Assembly (NCBI RefSeq): GCF_003966265.1
Contig: NZ_RXNV01000003.1
Span: 124,001 to 188,000, forward strand
Origin: Shewanella atlantica
GTDB taxonomy: Bacteria; Pseudomonadota; Gammaproteobacteria; Enterobacterales; Shewanellaceae
Length of the DNA stretch: 64,000 nucleotides
Direction: 5' to 3'
Positions 37,816-46,513 of this stretch are shown in pieces. The notes under the pieces were generated by a model. It saw only the letters and a list, made by a program, of their open reading frames with translations, had not been told where the DNA came from and did no database searches. Made by a program: the position numbers and the translations under genes. How positions within the stretch are numbered: position 1 is the stretch's first letter; the number at the start of each line of letters is the position of its first letter.

Positions 37816-39180
37816 TTACCTGATCTGTAACACTGTCTGCTGCAGGGTATTATTCACCTCGAGCGTTCTCGAGTTAGCCTGGAAGTTTCGCTGAGCCGAG
37901 ATAAGGTCAACAAGTTCCGTAGTCAAATCGACATTTGACTGCTCCAGTGCCGATGAACGAACACTACCGAAGGTACCGCTGTTTGCCTCACCGGCGAGGG
38001 CTGCACCTGAATCCAAACTCGCTTTCCACGAGGTATTACCTACCTGTGTCAGACCCTGTTCGTTAGCAAAACGGGCTAATGCTACCCTTGCCAGCGCGAC
38101 AGTTGCACCGTTACTGTAACTGGCGTTGATCAGACCATCGGCGCCAACCTCAACATTGGTCAGTCGGCCAACCGTAGTACCATCCTGGGTTAACTCAGTT
38201 ACTTCGAAAGTTGATGCATACTGAGTCGGATTATCAAAGTCGATAGTCAGGGTTTGTGAACCGTCGGTACCAGGGCCAAGAACATCAGCGCCAGCAGTGC
38301 CTAAGGTCTCTGTCACTATCGTTGCCGGATCTGTCGATGTATGAGAGCCTAACTCATTGAACTTAACGACCGCTCCCTTCCAACCACCAGCTGTAACAGC
38401 GGGGACATTGAGTGTATCCGCCGCACCATCGCCCGTTGTATCTCGATCATAAACACCGGCTGGGCCCGCTAAGTCCACCTGTTTGCCATCGACAGCATAG
38501 AAGGCGACCCAGTTGCTCTCTCCGTTATAGGCTGCATCCGGTGGACGAACGAAGTAAGTTGTCATCACGTGCGGCTCACCCAACGAGTCATACATGGTCA
38601 CCGCGGTAGAGTTGTTATAGGTATCACGGTCTGTCGGATCGAACAGCGCAGGATCATAGGTCGGATCACCGGCATTGAGGTTCATCTGTATGCCGACGTT
38701 CTCAGTTTTCTTCGGGCTACCTGCGGTGTCAGGAATTCTGACAGGCTTAGTCTCAGTTAAGCTGACAGAGGTCGAGTTACCGTCTTTATCCACCTCGAAG
38801 GTCTGCAAAAAATTCCCCTGAGAGTCAACTAGGTAACTATTGGCATCGACTTTGAACGCACCGGCTCGTGTATAGCTCAGGTCTTGAGAGCTAAAACCCG
38901 ATGAGGTCACAAAGAAGCCTCCGCCATTGATTGCCATATCCAGTGCATTATTGGTAAATTGCAGACTTCCCTGATGGAACTGCTGGGCCACGTGACTGGT
39001 TGTTGCACCGCCACCCACGCCAGTCTTACTGTTAGCAAAAATTGAGTTTGCATACACATCTGCAAATTCGGCTCTCGACTCTTTGAAGCCGATACTATTG
39101 ACGTTAGCAATGTTATTTGCCGTGGTATTCAGATCTTTCTGCGCTGCAGCGATACCACTCAATGCGATGTTAAAAGACAT
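37816..39180 (-). CDS. flgE: FlgE, hook protein
   Basis: The 454-residue protein starts MSFNIALSGIAAAQKDLNTT, with rod/hook motif ANNIANVNSIGFKESRAEF, and ends DLISAQRNFQANSRTLEVNN. It is the structural hook subunit. It has its own sigma-54 promoter in the 132-nt gap after flgD and a hairpin after it. Confidence 0.97.
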   Translation of the reverse strand: MSFNIALSGIAAAQKDLNTTANNIANVNSIGFKESRAEFADVYANSIFANSKTGVGGGATTSHVAQQFHQGSLQFTNNALDMAINGGGFFVTSSGFSSQDLSYTRAGAFKVDANSYLVDSQGNFLQTFEVDKDGNSTSVSLTETKPVRIPDTAGSPKKTENVGIQMNLNAGDPTYDPALFDPTDRDTYNNSTAVTMYDSLGEPHVMTTYFVRPPDAAYNGESNWVAFYAVDGKQVDLAGPAGVYDRDTTGDGAADTLNVPAVTAGGWKGAVVKFNELGSHTSTDPATIVTETLGTAGADVLGPGTDGSQTLTIDFDNPTQYASTFEVTELTQDGTTVGRLTNVEVGADGLINASYSNGATVALARVALARFANEQGLTQVGNTSWKASLDSGAALAGEANSGTFGSVRSSALEQSNVDLTTELVDLISAQRNFQANSRTLEVNNTLQQTVLQIR

Positions 39181-39267
39181 AATTCACCTCAATTTTGATT
39201 CATTACTGCTGGCTACTTATCTATTCACCCACAGTCTACTAGTTAACTGCTTACCTGACGTAAATGG

Positions 39268-39284
39268 AGCAAATATTGCGCCAG
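39268..39284 (-). promoter_or_regulatory. Sigma-54 promoter of flgE
   Basis: The minus strand reads CTGGCGCAATATTTGCT with GG-N10-GC and TTGC at -12. The predicted start is about 75 nt before flgE. Confidence 0.8.
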
Positions 39285-39312
39285 GTATAAAATCTTTACC
39301 TACTTAAATGAC

Positions 39313-40161
39313 CTAGGTTTCTGCATCAACAATCGGTTTATTTCCGCCGCCAGATTCAGCAACGGCCAGTACATCACCAAGCTTAATACCGCCCACACCA
39401 CGCAAATTAAGAATCGAGCCGGTACTCGCAGTTCCCAGAGAGACACTCGTTACATGGGCATAGGTTGAAACAGGAAGTTCTTCACTCGAACCATCGATGC
39501 GGCCACTGGCTTTAATGGAATAATTACCCGAAGCCACCGGCTCACCATTGGCGCCCAATCCATCCCAACTTACATCGATATTTCCCCCGGCGCTGCCATC
39601 GATGGTGAAGGATTTAACAAGCTGCCCCTTATCATCTTCGACTCGCACCGTAATTGTATCGATCGCTTCCGGAGTACTGATAATGCCATTAATAGAAGGG
39701 TCTTCCGCTGAAATATAGCCAGTATCCGAGGGGATAAGTACCTTTTGACCAACTAAACCAGAAGCTTGCAGTGCCTGACTCGAGGTCATTACGGAGTTCA
39801 AATTAACAATCTCATCGTTGAGGTTCTTAATGCCATCAACGGTCGAGAATGAAGCCATCTGTGAGATCATTTGATCATTGTCTACAGGCTTAAAGGGGTC
39901 CTGCATTGAAAGTTGTTGACTCAACAATGAGAAGAAATCTTCTTGAGTTAGCTCTTGACTATTAGGCTCCGGAATTGATGACTCTTCGGGTAATCGAATA
40001 CTATCGATAAAGGGATTTCCCGTCGTGGTATCCGCTGTCGATTGTGTAGTTGCAGCTTCTGCGGCCGAAGAGGTCGCCTGCTGCGCTGGTGCCACAGATG
40101 TTTGAGTCTGACCAGCTATAGATTGAGCACCTGCACTACTAAGTGGGTTAATGAGGCTCAC
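39313..40161 (-). CDS. flgD: FlgD, hook cap protein
   Basis: The 282-residue protein has a Gln/Thr/Ala-rich N-terminus, the FlgD core TQEDFFSLLSQQLSMQDPFK, and a C-terminal Ig/Tudor-like region with NIDVSWDGLGANGEPVASGN. FlgD caps the growing hook. The start codon is GTG preceded by AGGAGGT. It begins 13 nt beyond flgC. Confidence 0.96.
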   Translation of the reverse strand: MSLINPLSSAGAQSIAGQTQTSVAPAQQATSSAAEAATTQSTADTTTGNPFIDSIRLPEESSIPEPNSQELTQEDFFSLLSQQLSMQDPFKPVDNDQMISQMASFSTVDGIKNLNDEIVNLNSVMTSSQALQASGLVGQKVLIPSDTGYISAEDPSINGIISTPEAIDTITVRVEDDKGQLVKSFTIDGSAGGNIDVSWDGLGANGEPVASGNYSIKASGRIDGSSEELPVSTYAHVTSVSLGTASTGSILNLRGVGGIKLGDVLAVAESGGGNKPIVDAET

Positions 40162-40174
40162 GTGTTACCTCCTG

Positions 40175-40591
40175 CTATTTGCCAATTCTTAAAGTTTGTT
40201 GAAGCATGGATTTTGCAGCTTCAGCAACCTGTACATTCATTTGATACGAACGCGAAGCTGAGATCATGTTAGCCATCTCCTCCATCACGTTTACATTAGG
40301 TTTGTAGATAAACCCGTCACCATCGGCCATTGGGTGATCGGGGGAGTATTCTTTTTGCAAGGGAGCATCACTTTCAACTATGCCTTTAACGGCAACCGAT
40401 TGAGAAGATTGCTGCTGATGATTAGCCTTGGCCATCTCAGCCTCGAAAATCGGATGACGGGCACGATAAGTTTCCTCGACGCTGCTGGAGACGGCATCGG
40501 CATTGGCAATGTTACTCGCCGTGGTATTCAATCTGACCGATTGAGCCGACATTCCTGAGCCTGAAACATTGAAGATATTAAATAAGCTCAT
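40175..40591 (-). CDS. flgC: FlgC, proximal rod protein
   Basis: The 138-residue protein starts MSLFNIFNVSGSGMSAQSVR with the rod motif ASNIANADAVSSS and ends MISASRSYQMNVQVAEAAKS, as in FlgC. It is a proximal rod subunit. It follows flgB by 2 nt. Confidence 0.97.
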   Translation of the reverse strand: MSLFNIFNVSGSGMSAQSVRLNTTASNIANADAVSSSVEETYRARHPIFEAEMAKANHQQQSSQSVAVKGIVESDAPLQKEYSPDHPMADGDGFIYKPNVNVMEEMANMISASRSYQMNVQVAEAAKSMLQQTLRIGK

Positions 40592-40593
40592 AA

Positions 40594-40992
40594 TTATTCT
40601 CCTCGCAGTGCCTTCTTAAGGCCAGAAAACTTGCTGTCTAAAAAACCTAGAGACATCTGGTATTCCAGTGCATTTTGCATAAACTCTGACTGTTCTTGTT
40701 GGATATCGACAGTATTGCCATCACCTGTATCAGGCTGGTTTGGCACTCTATAAGCCGTATTTTGTCCGGACAAGGCTGTCAGGTCGAAGTGCTTAGCATC
40801 TGTTTGACTCATTCCTAATCCACCCTGACGGCTGGTTGCCGCCTGCATCGCCTTATCGAAATCAAGATCCCGTGCTTTGTAGTGAGGAGTGTCGGCATTT
40901 GCGATATTCGAAGAGATGATTTCGGCACGTTGAGAACGGATCCCCAATGTATATTGGTGAACACCCAATGCTTTATCAAAGTTAATCGCCAT
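40594..40992 (-). CDS. flgB: FlgB, proximal rod protein
   Basis: The 132-residue protein starts [20 protein letters not shown] with the rod motif [20 protein letters not shown] and the C-terminal [20 protein letters not shown]. It is the first gene of flgBCD. GAGGAGG precedes the ATG and a near-consensus sigma-54 promoter lies about 35-50 nt upstream. Confidence 0.97.
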   Translation of the reverse strand: MAINFDKALGVHQYTLGIRSQRAEIISSNIANADTPHYKARDLDFDKAMQAATSRQGGLGMSQTDAKHFDLTALSGQNTAYRVPNQPDTGDGNTVDIQQEQSEFMQNALEYQMSLGFLDSKFSGLKKALRGE

Positions 40993-41025
40993 AAAATTGC
41001 CTCCTCAGCTCGATGCTAAAAACAA

Positions 41026-41041
41026 AGCAATAGTCGTGCCA
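41026..41041 (-). promoter_or_regulatory. Sigma-54 promoter of flgB
   Basis: The minus strand reads TGGCACGACTATTGCT, matching TGGCAC-N5-TTGC exactly. The predicted start is about 23 nt before flgB. Confidence 0.9.
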
Positions 41042-41175
41042 TAAAAAGCAAGGTGGGGTGAAAGACTCTATGGGAACGCTAATAAGCAGGCTACGAGATC
41101 GCTGGCAGGCTTACCAGGAGCAAAATGAAAGAATTTAAGGAAGACACTTGGTTGCCTTTTCCACTTTAGCGAATT

Positions 41176-41971
41176 GCCAACTTGTTGGCGTCTTACTATG
41201 AGCTTGCGAACGTCCCCATAGGCGAAGCCGTCTAGTAAGGTACGCTGTGCCGTCCTGTTATTAAGTCTTCTTCTGGTGATATTTTGCGCATAGCCAACTT
41301 GTTGGCGTCTGATAGTGAGCTTGCGAGCGTCCCATAGGCGAAGCCGTCTATAAGGCACGCAGTGCCGTCCTGTTGTTAAGTCTTCTTCTGGTAATAGATA
41401 CCCAGGTTACAGCGAACCATATCAAATTCTTCGCAACTTTTTAAAACAGGCGTAGGATTTAGCACCGACAATTGACTCAGAAGCACCAAGAAAAAGGATA
41501 CCTTTCGGATTTAAAACGGCCAAGGGGTGGCAGCCATAATAGCTTAGGTTTCAGGTGATAACAGAACAGCATATAATCATTTCACTGTTTCGAATAGCCA
41601 ACTTGTTGGCGTCTGGTAGTGAGCTGGCGAGCGTCCCCATAGGCGAAGCCGTCTATAAGGCACGCTGTGCCGTCCTGTTGTTAAGTCTTCTTCTGGTAAT
41701 AGATACCTGGATTACAGCGAACCATGTCAAATTCTTCGCTCTTGCTAAGTTAGCACTGGCAATTGACTCAGAAGCACCGAGAAAAAGGATACCTTTCGGG
41801 TTCAAATCGGCCAAGGGACGGCAGCCATAATAGCTTAGGTTTCAGGTGGTAACAGAACAGCATATAATCTTTTCACTGTTTCGAATAGCCAACTTGTTGG
41901 CGTCTAGTAGTGAGCTGGCGAGCGTCCCCATAGGCGAAGCCGTCTATAAGGCACGCTGTGCCGTCCTGTTG
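41176..41971. repeat. Tandem duplication of the cheR 3' end with a hairpin element
   Basis: The 979-nt gap between flgB and cheR contains four copies of a ~85-bp element starting GCCAACTTGTTGGC (at 41176, 41293, 41597 and 41888). Between them lie two partial copies of the cheR 3' end (about 41384-41522 and 41684-41812). The larger unit repeats at 304 and 291 nt. In the element GTC follows each short dyad: GCCAAC/GTTGGC, GGC-GAA-GCC and GGCAC-GCT-GTGCC. The fourth copy runs into the real cheR stop codon. Small frames in this region are remnants of cheR or spurious. Confidence 0.9.
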
Positions 41972-42805
41972 TTAAGTCTTCTTCTGGTAATAGATGCCTG
42001 GGTTACAACGAACCATGTCAAATTCTTCCGTCAAACCGGCAATTGACTCAGAAGCACCGAGAAAAAGGATACCTTTCGGGTTTAAAGCGGCAGCAAATTG
42101 CCGCAAAATTTTTGCCTTTGCCTCAGGGGCAAAATAGATGAGTACGTTGCGGCAGAAAATAATGTCAAATTTGCCTAATAAGGTATAACTTTCGAGCAAA
42201 TTATGTGCTCTGAAGTTCACAAACCGTTTTACATTATCTTTGATAACCATAGTTCCGGCATCAGTCGCAGTAAAAAAATTACGTTTTCGCTCTTCTGATA
42301 AGCCTCGCCCTAAAGCTAAGTTATCATACTCAGCATTTTTACATCGCTCCAACATTGAGGGAGAGAGATCGGTTGCCAAAATTGACGCGCTGCCAGGCAG
42401 GGTCCCTGGTTTTTTCTGTTGATACTCAAGAATCGTCATCGCCAAAGAATAAGGTTCCTGGCCTGATGAACAAGCGGCAGACCAAATTTTCAGTGGTCGC
42501 CCAAGGCGTGAGTACTCAGGCAATAAAGTGTTAGAGAGTAACTCGAAAGGATATCTGTCCCTGAACCATAAGGTTTCATTCGTTGTCATCGCATCGATAA
42601 CAGAAGCCCTAAGTTGGCGCTCGCTCGGCTTCATCGAATGTTTAACAACTTCGGATAGTGAGGGAAGATTATACTTCCCCATCAAAGGTGCTAAGCGACT
42701 TCGTACTAAATACTGCTTATTATCGCCCAGCACAATTCCACTGTGTTGTTCCAGAAATAGTCTAAATTGTGTGTACTCATTTTCAGCAAGTGATTTATTC
42801 GGCAC
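41972..42805 (-). CDS. cheR: CheR, chemoreceptor methyltransferase
   Basis: The 277-residue protein has the CheR N-terminal helical domain and the SAM-binding domain with KIWSAACSSGQEPYSLAMTI (motif I), NVLIYF and a C-terminal GASESIAGL region. It methylates glutamates on chemoreceptors for adaptation. The start codon is GTG. Its last ~35 codons occur twice more, decayed, in the DNA downstream. It lies 130 nt beyond cheV with no clear promoter, so it is probably co-transcribed with cheV. Confidence 0.97.
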   Translation of the reverse strand: MPNKSLAENEYTQFRLFLEQHSGIVLGDNKQYLVRSRLAPLMGKYNLPSLSEVVKHSMKPSERQLRASVIDAMTTNETLWFRDRYPFELLSNTLLPEYSRLGRPLKIWSAACSSGQEPYSLAMTILEYQQKKPGTLPGSASILATDLSPSMLERCKNAEYDNLALGRGLSEERKRNFFTATDAGTMVIKDNVKRFVNFRAHNLLESYTLLGKFDIIFCRNVLIYFAPEAKAKILRQFAAALNPKGILFLGASESIAGLTEEFDMVRCNPGIYYQKKT

Positions 42806-42935
42806 CTTGATATCCTAATATCAATAAAACAGGCTATAAGAGTGTTACATTTACTAGTATAGAGCGCAGCGTTATACATGAGCCAGATAAAAGAAACAAG
42901 CTTAATATCAAGTCACTGCACTCCATAAAGAGTCA

Positions 42936-43856
42936 TTATAGACTCAAATGCTTGTTCACTGCTGCAGCAAGTTCATCTGGGTTAAATTTTGCAATAAAAT
43001 CATTAGCTCCAACTTTCTGAACCATAGCCTGATTAAATACGCCGCTCAATGATGTGTGCAATACCACTTTAATATCTTTTAACTTAGGGTTATCCCTTAT
43101 CTCTGCAGTTAAAGTGTAGCCGTCCATTTCAGGCATCTCAATATCTGAAATGATCAATGGGATTTCAGTCGCTACATTATCCATCTCTGCAGCAATTTTG
43201 TTGAGCTTTTCGAGCGCATCCCGACCATCGATAGCCGTATCAATTTGTAAGCCCAGTGACGAGAGAGCCCTGATGATCTGCTTACGAGCAACGGCCGAGT
43301 CATCAATAACCATAATATGGAAATGCTCTTCCCGGTCTATGGTTATGGCTTCATCGGTCTCTTGACTAATTTCTGTTTTAACCGGAGAAATCTCATCGAG
43401 AATTTTTTCAACATCGAGGATTTCGACTAACTCTCCCTCAATTTCTGTTACCGCCGTCAGATAAGAATACCTGCCGGCCCCCTGTGGAGGAGGCAAAATA
43501 GCCTCCCAATTCATGTTGATGATCCGCTCCACAGAGCTAACCAAAAATCCCTGCACACTACGGTTATATTCCGCGATAATGATGAAACAACCTTCGGTAT
43601 TTTCGATAGGACGACCACCCGTTGCTGCACTCAAGTCTATGACTGAGATGGTATTACCACGAATATGAGCCACACCTCTCACAGTGTTATTTAATTTAGG
43701 CAAGCTGGTAAGAGGCGGGCATTGCAATACCTCTTTGACTTTAAATACGTTGATACCGAACCTTTGACGACCGTTTAGCTTAAATAGTAAAAGCTCTAAA
43801 CGGTTTTGCCCGACTAACTGCGTGCGTTTATTCACTGACTCAAGAATGTTTGACAT
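42936..43856 (-). CDS. cheV: CheV, CheW-receiver coupling protein
   Basis: The 306-residue protein joins a CheW-like domain (about 17-160) to a receiver domain (about 178-305) with IDDS, phosphoacceptor D238 in ISDIEMPEMDG, and a conserved T/S and K near the end. CheV couples receptors to CheA and adapts by phosphorylation. In related species cheV-cheR sits next to flgB, as here. It is divergent from flgA. Confidence 0.96.
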   Translation of the reverse strand: MSNILESVNKRTQLVGQNRLELLLFKLNGRQRFGINVFKVKEVLQCPPLTSLPKLNNTVRGVAHIRGNTISVIDLSAATGGRPIENTEGCFIIIAEYNRSVQGFLVSSVERIINMNWEAILPPPQGAGRYSYLTAVTEIEGELVEILDVEKILDEISPVKTEISQETDEAITIDREEHFHIMVIDDSAVARKQIIRALSSLGLQIDTAIDGRDALEKLNKIAAEMDNVATEIPLIISDIEMPEMDGYTLTAEIRDNPKLKDIKVVLHTSLSGVFNQAMVQKVGANDFIAKFNPDELAAAVNKHLSL

Positions 43857-43914
43857 AGTACTCTTGCCTTGTCGACTTTTGGATGCTCACCCATTACCCA
43901 CTATCTAATGAGTA

Positions 43915-43931
43915 TAGGCATACTAATTGCT
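43915..43931 (+). promoter_or_regulatory. Sigma-54 promoter of flgA
   Basis: The plus strand reads TAGGCATACTAATTGCT: GG-N10-GC with TTGC at -12. It lies about 125-140 nt before the flgA start used here, in the cheV-flgA divergent gap. Confidence 0.72.
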
Positions 43932-44067
43932 TTATAAAATACATCTCACAACCTGACCATATAATTGTCAAGTTTCTGACACCTTCTCTCACAAGATGAG
44001 AAGTACAAAGTTCCGGTCACTAAGAAAGTATAGGTGTAATCTAGCTAATCAAGCTAGTCTATTCATT

Positions 44068-44775
44068 ATGAAAGTAAAATATGTGGTCTATTTAATCATT
44101 TTATTCCAATCAACACATGCTTTTAGCTCACAAGAAGCAAGTGTTCCTTCTCTATCGACCATTTCGAACTTAGCTATAGCCGTTATCGAAGAAAAAATTA
44201 CCGTTGCGGAGCATGCCAAAGTCAAAATTACGCCCCAAAGTCTGGACTCCAGGTTGAAGCCACCTTTGTGCCTGCCACCCGTTAAAGCAGAATTAGCGAC
44301 CAATAGGGCTATCAAACGGAATAATACGGTAAAAATAAGCTGTAATAGCCCACAACTTCAGTACCCTTGGCAAATATTTCTGTCCGTGAGGGTCGATGTG
44401 CTCTATCCGGTTGTCGTTTCGGTAGAAACTTTGGGACCAGATGACTTGATATCCAGTGGTGATGTTGCTATTCAATATGTAGAGCAAACCAGTTTGCGGG
44501 GACAACAGTTTGATAAAATAGACGATGTACTCGGAACACGGGTAAAAAGAAGAATTCCTCCCAACCAGCCTATCTTCGTCAATAATCTCTGCTTTGTATG
44601 TAAAGGAGATACGGTCTCAATTTATGCCCGTTCAAAAAATTTCGAAATAAAAACAGTGGGAGAAGCACTGCGTGATGGCAATTTAGGTGATAGAATTCGT
44701 ATTAAGAACAGTTATTCCAATAAAAGTCTAGATGCGAGAGTCACAGGTGTAGGCGAAGTTGAAGTGAGGATGTGA
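44068..44775 (+). CDS. flgA: FlgA, P-ring assembly chaperone
   Basis: The protein (235 residues from this start) has a signal peptide beginning MKVKYVVYLIILFQSTHAFS, then a SAF-like domain with PGPDDLISSGDV-like spacing (LGPDDLISSGDVAIQYVEQT) and the C-terminal GDRIRIKNSYSNKSLDARVT. It helps FlgI form the P-ring. An in-frame ATG 72 nt upstream was rejected because it would bury the signal peptide. Confidence 0.93.
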   Translation: MKVKYVVYLIILFQSTHAFSSQEASVPSLSTISNLAIAVIEEKITVAEHAKVKITPQSLDSRLKPPLCLPPVKAELATNRAIKRNNTVKISCNSPQLQYPWQIFLSVRVDVLYPVVVSVETLGPDDLISSGDVAIQYVEQTSLRGQQFDKIDDVLGTRVKRRIPPNQPIFVNNLCFVCKGDTVSIYARSKNFEIKTVGEALRDGNLGDRIRIKNSYSNKSLDARVTGVGEVEVRM

Positions 44776-44814
44776 TCTCAACTTAAGCAACATCAAGATT
44801 AGAAAAAAAATAAC

Positions 44815-44841
44815 TAAAGCTCTGCTGAGCACTGCCGATAT
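44815..44841 (+). promoter_or_regulatory. Sigma-28 (FliA) promoter of flgM
   Basis: TAAAGCTC, 11 nt, GCCGATAT on the plus strand; seven of eight -10 bases match GCCGATAA. It lies about 40 nt before flgM, so FliA would raise its own anti-sigma factor in addition to read-through from flgA. Confidence 0.85.
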
Positions 44842-44881
44842 ACGTGTATGTTCTTCCATTTTTTGATTGCTGGAGCCTAAG

Positions 44882-45217
44882 ATGGCTATTGATATTAAAC
44901 AAGTAAATACCTCTGCACACACTAATGTGGGTAAAGCTAAAGCTAACGCCGATGTTGCCAAAAGTGGTAGCCAGGCGAGTCAGGGAGCTGCTACGGCTTC
45001 AACGAGCGCGCCACCAAAGAGTGATTCAGTATCTATCACCTCTCAGGCACAGCAACTACAAAGTACTCAGGCAAAGTTGGCCAATATTCCGGAAGTTGAC
45101 CAGGGTAAAGTTCAAGAGATAAAGCTCGCCATTGCGGAAGGACGTTATAAAATCGATCCAGAAAAACTCGCAACCAATATCGCTCAGTTCGAAAATGAAC
45201 TAAAGGATCTCAATTAA
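44882..45217 (+). CDS. flgM: FlgM, anti-sigma-28 factor
   Basis: The 111-residue protein begins MAIDIKQVNT, with a disordered Ala/Ser/Lys-rich N-terminal half and the C-terminal FliA-binding region (VDQGKVQEIKLAIAEGRYKI). FlgM holds FliA inactive until it is exported through the finished hook. GGAG lies 6 nt before this ATG; the TTG 15 nt upstream is not supported. flgN follows by 7 nt. Confidence 0.95.
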   Translation: MAIDIKQVNTSAHTNVGKAKANADVAKSGSQASQGAATASTSAPPKSDSVSITSQAQQLQSTQAKLANIPEVDQGKVQEIKLAIAEGRYKIDPEKLATNIAQFENELKDLN

Positions 45218-45224
45218 TACAGCT

Positions 45225-45650
45225 ATGAGTCAGATAACTAACATCATCGAGCTACAGTATAAGCTGCTTGAAGAGCTGAAAGTAACGATAACACAAGAGA
45301 AAAGTGCATTAGTCGAACAGAGTGCAGAACTTTTACTCTCATTGGCCACAACCAAAGCCAAGTTACTCGACGACCTGAAAATGAACGATGAGTTGTTAGC
45401 CTCACACTCAGAACTATCTTTGCTAACCAGTGATAGCGTATTGTCAGAAAAAGTAAATTCTGCCAAGAAACTGCTTGCCGAATGCCAACAACTGAACATT
45501 GAAAATACCAGTTTAATCGAACTGAACATTGCTAGCGTCAAGCGTTTTTCACAAGCACTTCAAGTCAGCAGAAATGCCTCCAGCCTCACCTATAACGGTA
45601 AGGGTAAGACCTCGACCATATCGACATTGGGCAATAACCTAAAAGCGTAA
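45225..45650 (+). CDS. flgN: FlgN, FlgK/FlgL export chaperone
   Basis: The 141-residue, mostly helical protein has the FlgN pattern (LLEELKVTITQEKSALVEQS) and a polar C-terminus with YNGKGKTSTIS. It protects FlgK and FlgL before export. Position after flgM is the usual one. No terminator is apparent immediately after it. Confidence 0.9.
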   Translation: MSQITNIIELQYKLLEELKVTITQEKSALVEQSAELLLSLATTKAKLLDDLKMNDELLASHSELSLLTSDSVLSEKVNSAKKLLAECQQLNIENTSLIELNIASVKRFSQALQVSRNASSLTYNGKGKTSTISTLGNNLKA

Positions 45651-46066
45651 TAACTTAAAGCAGCGGCGTGCTAAATATAATGCTAAGAAAGCTCCGAGTC
45701 GCGAGCCAAAAGCAAAGACCCGCCCCCTTAAATCCTGGTTCCTAGTTCCTAGTTCCTAACTCGAAACTCATCTCGAAGCCAAAGTAAGTACTTTGCTCGT
45801 CACCCCTGAGAAGACTGGAGCATAGAGCATAGAGCCTTTAGCTTTGTTCTTTTATTTTGTTCTTTTATGAGTGGCAAGATAATTAAGAGTCACTGTTCGG
45901 TGATACTCCAAACATCACTCGACACTTCCACTGACCCACAGGGATATGGAAAATGTCTTTAAAGCGTATGGAACCTGGAGGTCAGCTACCCGCTCAAAGC
46001 GTTGCGGGTATGACGGAGGTAAGAAGCTAGTAACTTATAGCCCGTAGCCCGTAGCTCATGGCTATT
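45651..46066. other. Intergenic region with short heptamer repeats
   Basis: No gene is supported in these 416 nt between convergent flgN and flgP. Visible are three copies of GTTCCTA (45738-45758), two copies of GCATAGA (45820-45833), and TAGCCCG twice followed by a changed third copy (46038-46058). All have a 7-nt period. No convincing terminator was found. Confidence 0.75.
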
Positions 46067-46513
46067 TCAAAAATAGGTGATCTCTTTTATCTTTTGCGGC
46101 CTGTTTTGTTGTTGATAAAGCGCCCATACCTGAGCGAAATCTAGCTCGAGTTCTGTCACATAGTGATCACCGGCTGGATAGCTTTTTACCACTTTTGCAC
46201 CACGTATGACTCCGGTAACCGATGCTTGAATACTATCATCGGTTAACATCCAATCATCGACCTTACTCGAAGCTGAGAGCTGTTGGCCATATACCTGCTC
46301 GGCTAACTCCCTGTAGGCGGCAATCTTTGACGCTTGCATCGCCATTAATACTTTCTGTGACTGAGCCTCTGCGGGTTGAGTATCCAAGGGGGCATAACCT
46401 ATTGCAGTCAGCTTAGGAAAACTCTCCGGCTCCTGTGTTTCCCACTCGATATACCTGTCTTTAGATGAACAGCCAGTAATTAACACTACAATCAACATCA
46501 GCCAAATTTTCAT
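46067..46513 (-). CDS. flgP: FlgP, outer membrane lipoprotein of the flagellar H-ring region
   Basis: The 148-residue lipoprotein has the signal peptide MKIWLMLIVVLITGC with lipobox ITGC and an LPP20-like domain (KVLMAMQASKIAAYRELAEQ, then GVIRGAKVVKSYPAGDHYVT). In Vibrio, FlgP forms the outer membrane disk of the polar flagellum. It overlaps the end of flgO by 4 nt (ATGA). Confidence 0.9.
   Translation of the reverse strand: MKIWLMLIVVLITGCSSKDRYIEWETQEPESFPKLTAIGYAPLDTQPAEAQSQKVLMAMQASKIAAYRELAEQVYGQQLSASSKVDDWMLTDDSIQASVTGVIRGAKVVKSYPAGDHYVTELELDFAQVWALYQQQNRPQKIKEITYF

Noticed and set aside
41555-42046. Two similar small open frames on the plus strand in the flgB-cheR gap
   Set aside because: They run antisense through the duplicated cheR tails and hairpin elements; their likeness reflects the DNA repeat, not a gene family.
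43857-43914. Sigma-54 promoter for cheV on the minus strand
   Set aside because: A GG-N10-GC spacing exists in a GGGTAATGGGTGAGC stretch, but the -12 lacks TTGC and the -24 lacks TGGCA.
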